From positions 124,001 to 188,000 of the forward strand of contig NZ_NIHC01000006.1 of assembly GCF_002806945.1 (NCBI RefSeq): a stretch of 64,000 bases of DNA, read 5' to 3'. How positions within the stretch are numbered: the stretch's first letter is position 1; the number at the start of each line of letters is the position of its first letter. The DNA is from Marinobacter salexigens (GTDB lineage Bacteria > Pseudomonadota > Gammaproteobacteria > Pseudomonadales > Oleiphilaceae). This document shows positions 42,003 to 49,895 of this stretch, one piece after another. The translations under genes were made by a program, and so were the position numbers. A model generated the notes under the pieces. The model saw only the letters and a program-made list of their open reading frames with translations. It made no database searches and was not told where the DNA came from.

Positions 42003-42817
42003 CACCCGGCAACACTGCATCCGGCGCACAGCCGGGCAGGGTCTGGAAAAAGCCGCCTTTTATAGCCAATCCCTGGATTCGCTATGGACTGGTGGCGCTT
42101 ACCCTGGCCTACCTGTACTGGGCATTCTCTACCCTGCCCTTTGACTGGCAGCGTATCGCTGAAGGCTTGCCCCGTGCCGGCAAGATTTTTGGCGGCGCTT
42201 TTCCTCCCAGCTTTGAGCGCGCCAGTTTGTTATGGACGGGCTTCAAAGAAAGCTTTCAGATCGCATTTTTGGCGACCATGCTGGGTGTTCTTCTGTCTGT
42301 ACCCATTGCGGTTATGGCGGCCAGAAACGTAGCGCCTCTGCCTGTTTATCTGGTAGGACGCACGCTTATTATCGTCTCCCGCAGTTTTCACCCGGTTATC
42401 GTAGCCATTCTGTTTGTCGCCGCCGTGGGCTTTGGTCCAATGGCCGGCATTCTTACCCTGACCCTTTATTCCATCGGCTTCGTTGCCAAATTGTTGGCTG
42501 AAGAGATTGAGGAAATCGACTGGGGCCAGGTTGAAGCCATGCGATCAGTGGGCGCCGGTTATATGAAGATTCTGGTGTATGGGGTTTTCCCGCAGATCAT
42601 GCCCCGCCAGATCGGCCTGTCTATGTATCAGCTCGACAGTAACCTCCGTGCTTCGGCCGTCGTCGGCATTGTGGGCGCCGGTGGTATCGGTGGCACGCTG
42701 ATGAACGCCTTTGGCCGTTACGATTACGATTTCGCCTTTGCCATTTTGCTGATGATTATTGCGATCATTCTGGTCAGTGAAGGCTTGAGCGGATGGGTGA
42801 GGAAAAAAGTATGGTAG
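41999..42817 (+). CDS. phnE: PhnE-like permease, first copy
   Basis: A 272-residue inner-membrane permease with about five or six helices. The family's cytoplasmic EAA-type loop is visible: EEIEEIDWGQVEAMRSVGAGYMKILVYGVFPQIMPRQIGLSMYQLDSNLRASAVVGIVGAGGIGG. Its start overlaps phnC and its stop overlaps the start of the second permease (ATGGTAG), so the two are translated together and probably form a heterodimeric channel. Confidence 0.94.
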   Translation: MTPGNTASGAQPGRVWKKPPFIANPWIRYGLVALTLAYLYWAFSTLPFDWQRIAEGLPRAGKIFGGAFPPSFERASLLWTGFKESFQIAFLATMLGVLLSVPIAVMAARNVAPLPVYLVGRTLIIVSRSFHPVIVAILFVAAVGFGPMAGILTLTLYSIGFVAKLLAEEIEEIDWGQVEAMRSVGAGYMKILVYGVFPQIMPRQIGLSMYQLDSNLRASAVVGIVGAGGIGGTLMNAFGRYDYDFAFAILLMIIAIILVSEGLSGWVRKKVW

Positions 42818-43620
42818 ATCACGCTGCAAAACTGACCGATCGGGTCTGGTCGCGCTACGACCGTAAAGAACAAATTACGCGCTATGTGGTCTATCTGCTC
42901 ACCTTGATGGCGGTTGTATGGGCGGTGCGTGACATCGACATCTTCTGGCCCTGGGTGTGGGATGCCCCTAACCAGATTCAAAGCCTGGGCGCTCGCATGT
43001 GGCCGCCGGAGTTCAGCAAGTGGGATGCAATATTTTCCGCCATGCTGGAAACCGTCCACATCGCCACGTTGTCTACCATGCTGACAATCTTCATCGCCTT
43101 GCCGGTGTCTTACATTGCCGCGCAAAACACCACACCGAACAAGGTTACGCTGTGGATTGGCCGGTTTATTCTGGTATCCAGCCGCTCCGTGAACACCATC
43201 ATTTGGGCGTTGTTGTTCGTAGCCATTTTCGGGCCCGGTGTACTGGCTGGCATTCTGGCGGTGATGTTCCGCTCTGTGGGCTTCATCGGCAAGCTGATGG
43301 GCGAAGCCATTGAAGAAATCGATCGTCGCCCCGTTGAAGCCATGGAAGCCACAGGCGCCAGCAAGATGAAAGTGGTGCTCTATGCGATTGTACCTCAGGT
43401 AATGCCGGCATTTTTCGCCATCATTATTCTGCGCTGGGACATCAACATTCGCGAATCCACTGTATTGGGGTTGGTGGGTGCTGGTGGAATCGGGGTGCTG
43501 CTGCAGGGTTCAATCGACATGTTCGCTTGGCAAACCGTTGCAACTATCCTGCTCGCCATTGTTGTTTTGGTCATTCTGGGCGAGGCGCTGACCAGCGTCC
43601 TGCGCAAAAAAGTGATCTGA
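42811..43620 (+). CDS. phnE: PhnE-like permease, second copy
   Basis: A paralogous 269-residue permease. The loop EAIEEIDRRPVEAMEATGASKMKVVLYAIVPQVMPAFFAIIILRWDINIRESTVLGLVGAGGIGVLLQ corresponds to that of the first copy. I start it at the ATG at 42811, within the last codons of the upstream gene, because GTGAGG lies at good spacing; the upstream in-frame start at 42793 would overlap more. Confidence 0.94.
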   Translation: MVDHAAKLTDRVWSRYDRKEQITRYVVYLLTLMAVVWAVRDIDIFWPWVWDAPNQIQSLGARMWPPEFSKWDAIFSAMLETVHIATLSTMLTIFIALPVSYIAAQNTTPNKVTLWIGRFILVSSRSVNTIIWALLFVAIFGPGVLAGILAVMFRSVGFIGKLMGEAIEEIDRRPVEAMEATGASKMKVVLYAIVPQVMPAFFAIIILRWDINIRESTVLGLVGAGGIGVLLQGSIDMFAWQTVATILLAIVVLVILGEALTSVLRKKVI

Positions 43621-43630
43621 CCTTGAGCAG

Positions 43631-43662
43631 TTTGTCGCCCGAGGATGCTTTCGGGCGACAAA
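43631..43662 (+). other. Intercistronic hairpin after phnE2
   Basis: TTTGTCGCCCGA (43631-43642) pairs perfectly with TCGGGCGACAAA (43651-43662) around an 8-base loop. No T-run follows; like the hairpin after phnD it may adjust message stability between transporter and downstream genes. Confidence 0.65.
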
Positions 43663-43692
43663 AGCTGCCGCTGTAACTGGAAATGCCTTTCT

Positions 43693-44466
43693 ATGAAAAA
43701 CAGTATTGATTTTGGCAAGGCCGATATTCTTTTTACCGATGTGGACGATACACTCACCACTGGTGGCCGGCTTCTGCCAGAAACCTATCTCGCACTTTGT
43801 CGCCTGGCTGACGCAGGTATCAGTATCATCCCGGTAACCGGCGGCTGTGCTGGCTGGTGCGACCAGATTATTCGTACCTGGCCGGTAAAAGCCGTTATTG
43901 GTGAGGGGGGCGCTTTTTATGCTGAGCGCACTGCCCCACAAACCATTAGTTGGCACTTCTGGGAAAACGAAGCCAAACACCGCCGCGACCAGCAAGCAAT
44001 ATTAGACGCTGTGGCCGCGTTGGATCTGGACTTTGAGGCCAAGTTGGCCACGGATCAGCCCTTCCGTTTTGTGGATGTGGCGGTGGACTACAACCAACAG
44101 GAATCACTCACACCTGAACAGGTGGCGGCCATCCACGACCCGCTGGTTGCTCAGGGCTTCAGTGTTCGGCAAAGCTCTATCCACATCAACATTTGGGTCG
44201 GCGATTTCGACAAGTCCACTATGTCGCTTCGTGTGGGAAAAGAACTGCTGGGTCTTGATACTGAAGCCTTGCAGAAACGCTCTGTTTTTATCGGTGATGC
44301 ACCGAATGACGAGAGCATGTTCCGCAGTTTTCCAATGAGTGTTGGCGTGGCCAATATTCGCAAGCATTTACCCGATATGGTCCACCAACCAGCAACGATT
44401 GTTGGCCAGCCCTCGGGTCTGGGCTTTGCTGAAATGGCAGAGGCCTGGCTGCAACATCGTAACTGA
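43693..44466 (+). CDS. HAD-IIB phosphatase
   Basis: A 257-residue Cof-like HAD hydrolase: motif I LFTDVDDTLTTGG, motif II IIPVTGGCAGWCDQII, a C2 cap domain (about residues 85-190), and motifs III/IV around VFIGDAPNDESMF. Set between the transporter and the regulator, it could dephosphorylate the imported compound. Substrates of HAD-IIB enzymes are sugar or polyol phosphates. The ATG at 43693 has only a weak upstream site. Confidence 0.87.
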   Translation: MKNSIDFGKADILFTDVDDTLTTGGRLLPETYLALCRLADAGISIIPVTGGCAGWCDQIIRTWPVKAVIGEGGAFYAERTAPQTISWHFWENEAKHRRDQQAILDAVAALDLDFEAKLATDQPFRFVDVAVDYNQQESLTPEQVAAIHDPLVAQGFSVRQSSIHINIWVGDFDKSTMSLRVGKELLGLDTEALQKRSVFIGDAPNDESMFRSFPMSVGVANIRKHLPDMVHQPATIVGQPSGLGFAEMAEAWLQHRN

Positions 44467-44482
44467 TTGAGCACATAATCTG

Positions 44483-45265
44483 ATGAGCGCCAAAGAACGC
44501 CAGCGTTGCATCCTGGAGTGGGTGCATGAACAGGAGCATGTCGAAGTTGAAGACATTGCTCAGCGCTTTGGTGTTACCACGCAAACCATACGGCGCGACA
44601 TCAACAAGCTGTGCGAGCTGGGGTTGTTGCGCCGTCGTTACGGTGGCGTCAGCTTACCCGCAAAACCAGCGCCAGCCTTGACTTTCAGGCAAGATGACGG
44701 GGTGCCCAACCAGCTGGCCAAGCAGCGGATGGCCCAACGAGTTGCGGAAGACATTCCCGAAGGCGCCACAGTCAGTCTGGGCTTAGGCAGTACCGTTGAG
44801 CTTGTCGCCCAGGCGCTTACCCACCATCAATCACTTCGCATATTGACCAACAACTTCAAGGTTGCCGCGGCCCTTTCGGCTAATCCTGGTATTGAAGTTA
44901 TTGTGTCGGGTGGCATATACCGACACAATCATCACGATGTAGTTGGCCCTGAGGTCACCAACTTTTTCAGTTCGTTCACCACCGACTTCGGGATTTTCAG
45001 CACCGGAAGCATGGATCTGGAATACGGCCTGATGGACCACGAGATTCGCGAAGCTGAAGCTAGCCGCTCAATCATAGCCAATACCCGAATTCGTATTCTG
45101 GTGGCCGACCAGAGCAAGTGGACCATGAACTCACATTGCAAGGTTGCGTCATTCAAGTACGTTGACCGCTTTTATACTGACTCACTCCCCCGCCAACAGA
45201 GGGCAAACCTGCCCGATTCCGTTGCCATCATCGAATGCGAAGAATCACAGCCTTTGATTAGTTGA
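44483..45265 (+). CDS. DeoR-family transcriptional repressor (GlpR-like)
   Basis: A 260-residue repressor with the DeoR HTH ([53 protein letters not shown]) and the DeoRC ligand domain ([90 protein letters not shown]). The ligand domain binds phosphorylated sugars or glycerol 3-phosphate in characterised members. A GlpR-like palindrome over the phnD promoter is its likely target. It begins 16 bases after the phosphatase gene. Confidence 0.93.
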   Translation: MSAKERQRCILEWVHEQEHVEVEDIAQRFGVTTQTIRRDINKLCELGLLRRRYGGVSLPAKPAPALTFRQDDGVPNQLAKQRMAQRVAEDIPEGATVSLGLGSTVELVAQALTHHQSLRILTNNFKVAAALSANPGIEVIVSGGIYRHNHHDVVGPEVTNFFSSFTTDFGIFSTGSMDLEYGLMDHEIREAEASRSIIANTRIRILVADQSKWTMNSHCKVASFKYVDRFYTDSLPRQQRANLPDSVAIIECEESQPLIS

Positions 45266-45336
45266 CCGCTACACAAGCGCCGACTAATGTGAAGCTCGAG
45301 CAACTCACCGGAATAAAAATACAGAAGGACTCTGTT

Positions 45337-46593
45337 ATGAAGCGCACGTTTACCCTGTCCCTGCTTTTTGGTTCTCTTGTGGCTGTATCTGGCTGCAGTA
45401 CGTTTAATCACGATGCGAATGCACCTGAAGCCACGCCTGAGGAGAGTGAGCAAACACTGATTCAACTTGGCCCCCGTCCTTATTTCCTGGTCAACAACAT
45501 GGATGAGGGGAAACTGAAAAAGGCGCTACAAGCGTGTGAATCCAAGCCGGTAGCCTCATCTGCGTTTTCCATCGGCCACCGGGGCGCGCCTATGCAATTC
45601 CCCGAGCATACCCGCGAATCCTATATTGCGGCAGCTCGCATGGGCGCAGGGATTGTTGAGTGCGATGTAGCTTTTACCAAGGACAGGGAGCTGGTGTGTC
45701 GCCACGCCCAGAATGACCTGCACACAACTACCAACATCGTGGCGGTACCGGAACTGAACGCCAAGTGCACCAAGCCCTTCACTCCTGCAGACCCAGCCAC
45801 CGGCAAGAAGGCTGTAGCCGAATGCCGCACCAGCGACATTACGCTGGCTGAGTTCAAATCCCTCAGGGGCAAGATGGATGCCTTTAACCCGGATGCCACC
45901 ACGCCTGAAGAATATCTTGGCGGCACGGCTGACTGGAGAACGGATTTGTACTCCACAAACGGCACAGTCTTAAGCCATCGTGAAAGCATCGAACTGCTCA
46001 AGGATCTGGGCGTGCAATTCACCCCGGAGCTGAAAACACCTGTGGTCGACATGCCCTTTGAAGGCGACTACACACAACAGGATTATGCCCGGCAGATGAT
46101 CAACGATTACGTTGAAGCAGGGGTTAAGCCGAACGATGTGTGGCCTCAATCGTTCTTGCTGGACGATGTGACTTTCTGGATCAATGAAACACCGGAATTT
46201 GGCAAGCAGGCGGTCTTCCTTGATGAAGCCGATCACACCCCCGAAAACCAATCTCTGGAATACATGGAAAGCCTGGTTCAACAAGGGGTTCCTGTACTGG
46301 CACCCGCAATCTGGAAAATGCTGACTCTGAGCAGCAACAACGAAATTGTTCCCTCTGAGTACGCAATGAACGCCAAAGCGGCCGGTCTTGACCTGATCGG
46401 CTGGTCCCTGGAGCGCAGCGGGCCACTAAACACTGGCGGCGGGTGGTACTATCAGAGCGTTACCGACGCCATCAACAATGATGGTGATATGTTTACAGTG
46501 ATCGATGTGTTGGCGCAGGAAGTGGGTGTAATCGGCATCTTCTCGGACTGGCCCGCCACCACAACCTATTACGCCAACTGCATGGGCATATAA
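45337..46593 (+). CDS. Lipoprotein glycerophosphodiester phosphodiesterase
   Basis: Hydrolyses glycerophosphodiesters to glycerol 3-phosphate and an alcohol. The ATG at 45337 (AGAAGGA upstream) gives a lipoprotein signal peptide ([14 protein letters not shown]); the enzyme is therefore membrane-anchored and exported. GDPD motifs are present: [47 protein letters not shown] with the catalytic His pair and metal-binding Glu/Asp, later [13 protein letters not shown] and [10 protein letters not shown]. 418 residues is long for the family. Last gene of the cluster. Confidence 0.92.
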   Translation: MKRTFTLSLLFGSLVAVSGCSTFNHDANAPEATPEESEQTLIQLGPRPYFLVNNMDEGKLKKALQACESKPVASSAFSIGHRGAPMQFPEHTRESYIAAARMGAGIVECDVAFTKDRELVCRHAQNDLHTTTNIVAVPELNAKCTKPFTPADPATGKKAVAECRTSDITLAEFKSLRGKMDAFNPDATTPEEYLGGTADWRTDLYSTNGTVLSHRESIELLKDLGVQFTPELKTPVVDMPFEGDYTQQDYARQMINDYVEAGVKPNDVWPQSFLLDDVTFWINETPEFGKQAVFLDEADHTPENQSLEYMESLVQQGVPVLAPAIWKMLTLSSNNEIVPSEYAMNAKAAGLDLIGWSLERSGPLNTGGGWYYQSVTDAINNDGDMFTVIDVLAQEVGVIGIFSDWPATTTYYANCMGI

Positions 46594-46614
46594 GCTGATT
46601 CCTGGAGTTAATTG

Positions 46615-48153
46615 ATGAACCCGATCGTAGCGAATAACAGGCCGGTAAAAATCGACCTCACAGAGGGTGAAGAATATTACTTTTGCACCTGTGGTCGTTC
46701 CAATAACCAGCCGTTTTGTGATGGTTCTCACGTGGGCACCGAGTTTAAACCACAACCCTTTATGGCTGAAAAGTCTGGCGATGCATTTCTGTGCCAGTGC
46801 AAGCATTCGGCAAACCTGCCGTTTTGCGATGGTACTCATAAGCAATTTGATGCCGATGCTGTTGGCAAAGAGGGGCCTGGCATTCAAGCCGGTGCGGGTG
46901 AGATTCCCGTGGCTAGTGCTACCGTGGAAGAGCCTACGGTCGAGTTCATACATCAGTTGGCCAGGGATGGCTTATCCAAAATGGGGCACCATGGCCCTAT
47001 GACCTCCATGGGGGTGCCCCGTCACATGCTTCCCCATTGGGATGACCTCCAGGTGATGACGGCACAAATGGCCACTCAGCCCTTGCTTGAAGACGTTGCC
47101 GTTCGTACCGAGCTGGTTATTGGCCCAAGAGCTAAAAAGCCCTTGAAGCTTAAAATTCCTCTGCTTGTTTCCGATATGAGTTTCGGAGCGCTGTCTGAAG
47201 AAGCCAAGCTGGCTTTGGCGAAAGGCGCGGAACTGGCCGGTACAGGAATCTGCTCTGGCGAAGGCGGAATGCTGCCAGAAGAACAAGCCGCTAACTCCCG
47301 TTATTTTTACGAATTGGCAAGCGCACAGTTCGGGTATGACGAAGAGAAACTGAAAGGTGTTCAGGCGTTTCACTTCAAGGGCGGCCAAGGCGCTAAAACC
47401 GGAACCGGTGGCCACCTGCCAGGTAATAAAAACGTTGGCAAAATTTCGGAAGTGCGGGGCATTCCAGAAGGCGAGCCTGCAGTATCTCCACCCACGTTTG
47501 TACATTTACACTCGGCAGCAGATTTCAGGAAATTTGCTGACCGGGTTCGTGAGATAACGGGTGGCATTCCCATAGGCTTTAAACTAAGTGCCAACCATAT
47601 CGAGAAAGACATTCAGTTTGCCCTGGATGCCAGCGCCGACTACATCATATTGGATGGACGGGGCGGCGGCACGGGTGCGGCACCGGAGATGTTCCGGGAT
47701 CACATCAGTGTCCCCACCATACCTGCGCTGGCCCGGGCACGGCGCTACCTGGATGAGCAAGGGGTTGGCGGCGATGTTACCCTGATCATTACCGGTGGGT
47801 TGCGTACGCCTATGGATTTTGTAAAGGCCCTGGCTCTGGGTGCTGATGGAGTAGCCATAGCAAACAGTGCTATGCAATCAATAGGCTGCGTGGCGGCTCG
47901 CATGTGTAACACAAACAACTGCCCTGCCGGCATAGCCACACAAAAGGCCGATCTTCGACAGCGTTTGAATGTTGAGAAATCAGCAACTCAGCTGAAGAAT
48001 TTCTTTGAGGCGTCGGTAGAGCTTATGCAGGTTATGGCCAGAGCTTGTGGCCACGATGCGCTTAAATCGTTCAATAATGACGATTTGGCAACTTGGCATC
48101 GAGACATGGCTTTGTTATCAGGTGTGAAGTATTCCGGGTTTATCGAACCTTAA
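46615..48153 (+). CDS. Two CDGSH iron-sulfur motifs fused to a glutamate-synthase-like FMN domain
   Basis: The N-terminus has two CDGSH-type [2Fe-2S] sites, C24-x-C26-x8-C35-x3-H39 (FCDGSH) and C60-x-C62-x8-C71-x3-H75 (FCDGTH). From about residue 115 it is a GltB-type FMN barrel (LKLKIPLLVSDMSFGALSEEAKLALAKGAELAGTGICSGEGGMLPEE, AFHFKGGQGAKTGTGGHLPGNKN, IGFKLSANHIEKDI). The cluster motif CVAARMCNTNNC (C-x5-C-x4-C) is also present. There is no amidotransferase domain. A redox role is likely; the reaction is unknown. GGAG precedes the ATG at 46615. Confidence 0.9.
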   Translation: MNPIVANNRPVKIDLTEGEEYYFCTCGRSNNQPFCDGSHVGTEFKPQPFMAEKSGDAFLCQCKHSANLPFCDGTHKQFDADAVGKEGPGIQAGAGEIPVASATVEEPTVEFIHQLARDGLSKMGHHGPMTSMGVPRHMLPHWDDLQVMTAQMATQPLLEDVAVRTELVIGPRAKKPLKLKIPLLVSDMSFGALSEEAKLALAKGAELAGTGICSGEGGMLPEEQAANSRYFYELASAQFGYDEEKLKGVQAFHFKGGQGAKTGTGGHLPGNKNVGKISEVRGIPEGEPAVSPPTFVHLHSAADFRKFADRVREITGGIPIGFKLSANHIEKDIQFALDASADYIILDGRGGGTGAAPEMFRDHISVPTIPALARARRYLDEQGVGGDVTLIITGGLRTPMDFVKALALGADGVAIANSAMQSIGCVAARMCNTNNCPAGIATQKADLRQRLNVEKSATQLKNFFEASVELMQVMARACGHDALKSFNNDDLATWHRDMALLSGVKYSGFIEP

Positions 48154-48189
48154 GTGTCTTGTCACCCTCACTAACAATTGGAGACCAGT

Positions 48190-48531
48190 ATGAGAATTTA
48201 TGCCCCAGTAACGCTAGCATCTGCCCTGCTCTTGGCTGCGTGCGGAAGCGCCCCGCAAAATAATACGAATACCCAAGCGGTGCATAATTATCAGTGCGAC
48301 AGCGGCAATACGGTTGCTGCAACCTACCCTTCAAGCGACTCGGCGAAAATTGAGTACAAGGGCAGTACATATTCAATGCAAATCGCCGTGTCCGCCAGCG
48401 GTGCCCGTTACGTTGGGGACGACCTGGAGTGGTGGACAAAGGGTTCCGGTTCCGGATCTGAAGGCACCCTCCTCCACCACTTGGATGACAACACCTCAGG
48501 TGAAATCATCGAGAGTTGCACTAAATCCTGA
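48190..48531 (+). CDS. mliC: MliC-type lysozyme inhibitor lipoprotein
   Basis: A 113-residue lipoprotein (signal LASALLLAAC) with an MliC domain: NYQCDSGNTVAATYPSSDSAKIEYKGSTYSMQIAVSASGARYVGDDLEWWTKGSGSGSEGTLLHH. The SASGARY motif and the two cysteines (YQCDSG, ESCTKS) are typical. It would protect peptidoglycan against host or grazer c-type lysozyme. TTGGAG precedes the ATG. Confidence 0.88.
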   Translation: MRIYAPVTLASALLLAACGSAPQNNTNTQAVHNYQCDSGNTVAATYPSSDSAKIEYKGSTYSMQIAVSASGARYVGDDLEWWTKGSGSGSEGTLLHHLDDNTSGEIIESCTKS

Positions 48532-48560
48532 AACATTCGTCCCTACGATAGGTAACCTTG

Positions 48561-48935
48561 ATGAGCCAGAACGTCAGCAATACCAACAAGGTGGATAGAC
48601 TGCTGGCTGAGCAGCGCGACTATATTGCAAAGCGCGAAAGTGGCTATCGTGAACGGGCTCTGAAAATGTACCCTTGGGTGTGCGGGCGTTGTGCCCGCGA
48701 GTTTACTCGCATAAATCTGCGGGAGTTGACTGTGCATCATGTTGATCATGACCACGACAACAACCCCGCAGACGGCAGTAACTGGGAATTGCTTTGCGTG
48801 TACTGCCACGATGAAGAACACAGCAAGTTTGAGGACTTCGTGCGCTACGGGGGCAGTTCCGAAAAACGGCGGGAAGTGGCTACGCACAACCCATTTGCAG
48901 GCCTGAAGGACGCACTTCAGAAGAAAAATGAGTAG
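48561..48935 (+). CDS. yajD: HNH nuclease family protein (YajD-like)
   Basis: A 124-residue HNH protein: two zinc-binding CxxC pairs (WVCGRCAREF, LLCVYCHDEEH) bracket the HNH motif LTVHHVDHDHDNNPADGSNWELLCVYCHDEEH. This matches E. coli YajD. The ATG at 48561 lies inside TTGATG; AGGTAACC is a weak ribosome site. It converges on the GGDEF gene. Confidence 0.9.
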   Translation: MSQNVSNTNKVDRLLAEQRDYIAKRESGYRERALKMYPWVCGRCAREFTRINLRELTVHHVDHDHDNNPADGSNWELLCVYCHDEEHSKFEDFVRYGGSSEKRREVATHNPFAGLKDALQKKNE

Positions 48936-48981
48936 CTTTTTCACTAGGCACTGAGATGCAAACCTCTTATTCTCTGGCAAA

Positions 48982-49887
48982 CTATACCGTCACACTGACC
49001 TTGTTTCGGCCTTGTTGTTTAGCTATATAGAGCATTTCATCTGACCTTTTCAGGAGGTCATCAGGCCCAATTTCATCTGAGGGTATGGTGGTTGCTCCAC
49101 CAACACTCACGGTAATTCTATCGCTTAGAGCGTTGCCAGCATGGCGTATCTCCAACGCTTCAACCGCATGGCGACAGTTTTCACTGATGGTAGCCAAACT
49201 CTCAGCCGTTGTATCCGGCAATATCAACGCAAATTCTTCACCGCCAAATCGTGCACAAATGTCAGGTGCACGTCGCACACAGCTACTCAGAGCGTGTGCA
49301 ATAGCGCGTAAGGCCGAATCACCCGCCGCATGGCCATAGCTATCGTTATAGGCTTTAAAGTTATCCACATCGATCATGGCGAGCGACAGCGGAGACTGAT
49401 CGCGCTTACAACGCCTCCACTCAGCGTCCAACGCTACATCGAAGCGTCGCCGGTTTGGAATACCAGTAAGTGGATCCTGAACTGCCAGGAGTTCCAGTTG
49501 CTTGCGCTGATTGATCAACTGTATATGGTTTTTTACACGGGCTTGCACAATCGGTGCGCGTAACGGTTTGGTTATGTAATCAACCGCTCCCATCGCGAGC
49601 CCCGCTTCTTCTTCACTTTCAAGAGTTAGTGCCGTCAGGAAAATAATGGGGATGTGCATGATCAGCGGGTGCTTTTTGATCGTTTTGAAAAGCTCAAATC
49701 CATCCACCCGGGGCATCACTATATCCAGTAGTATAAGATCGGGCTGGTGCTTTATCGCACGCTCCATCGCTTTATCGGCATCACTGGCCAGAATGATCCG
49801 GTAATCCGATTTGAGAATCTCAGTAATGAACTGGCGACTTATTCGATCATCATCAACAACGAGAATCTTGTTCGGTTCAGGACGCAT
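48982..49887 (-). CDS. Response regulator with GGDEF output (diguanylate cyclase)
   Basis: A 301-residue protein: REC domain (about 1-125; KILVVDDDRISRQFI, phospho-acceptor Asp in DLILLDIVMPRVDG, KPLRAP) followed by a GGDEF domain (DPLTGIPNRRRFDVALDAEW, ARFGGEEFALILPDTT). The intact GGEEF signature predicts c-di-GMP synthesis. The gene starts 8 bases after the hybrid kinase gene, so the two make one operon and very likely one phosphorelay. Confidence 0.95.
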   Translation of the reverse strand: MRPEPNKILVVDDDRISRQFITEILKSDYRIILASDADKAMERAIKHQPDLILLDIVMPRVDGFELFKTIKKHPLIMHIPIIFLTALTLESEEEAGLAMGAVDYITKPLRAPIVQARVKNHIQLINQRKQLELLAVQDPLTGIPNRRRFDVALDAEWRRCKRDQSPLSLAMIDVDNFKAYNDSYGHAAGDSALRAIAHALSSCVRRAPDICARFGGEEFALILPDTTAESLATISENCRHAVEALEIRHAGNALSDRITVSVGGATTIPSDEIGPDDLLKRSDEMLYIAKQQGRNKVSVTV

Positions 49888-49895
49888 GAGGTGAC

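Noticed and set aside
40162..43620. Classical phosphonate utilisation locus
   Set aside because: Only the transporter part is phn-like; no C-P lyase, phosphonatase or phosphonate hydrolase gene is present, and the neighbours concern phosphate esters.
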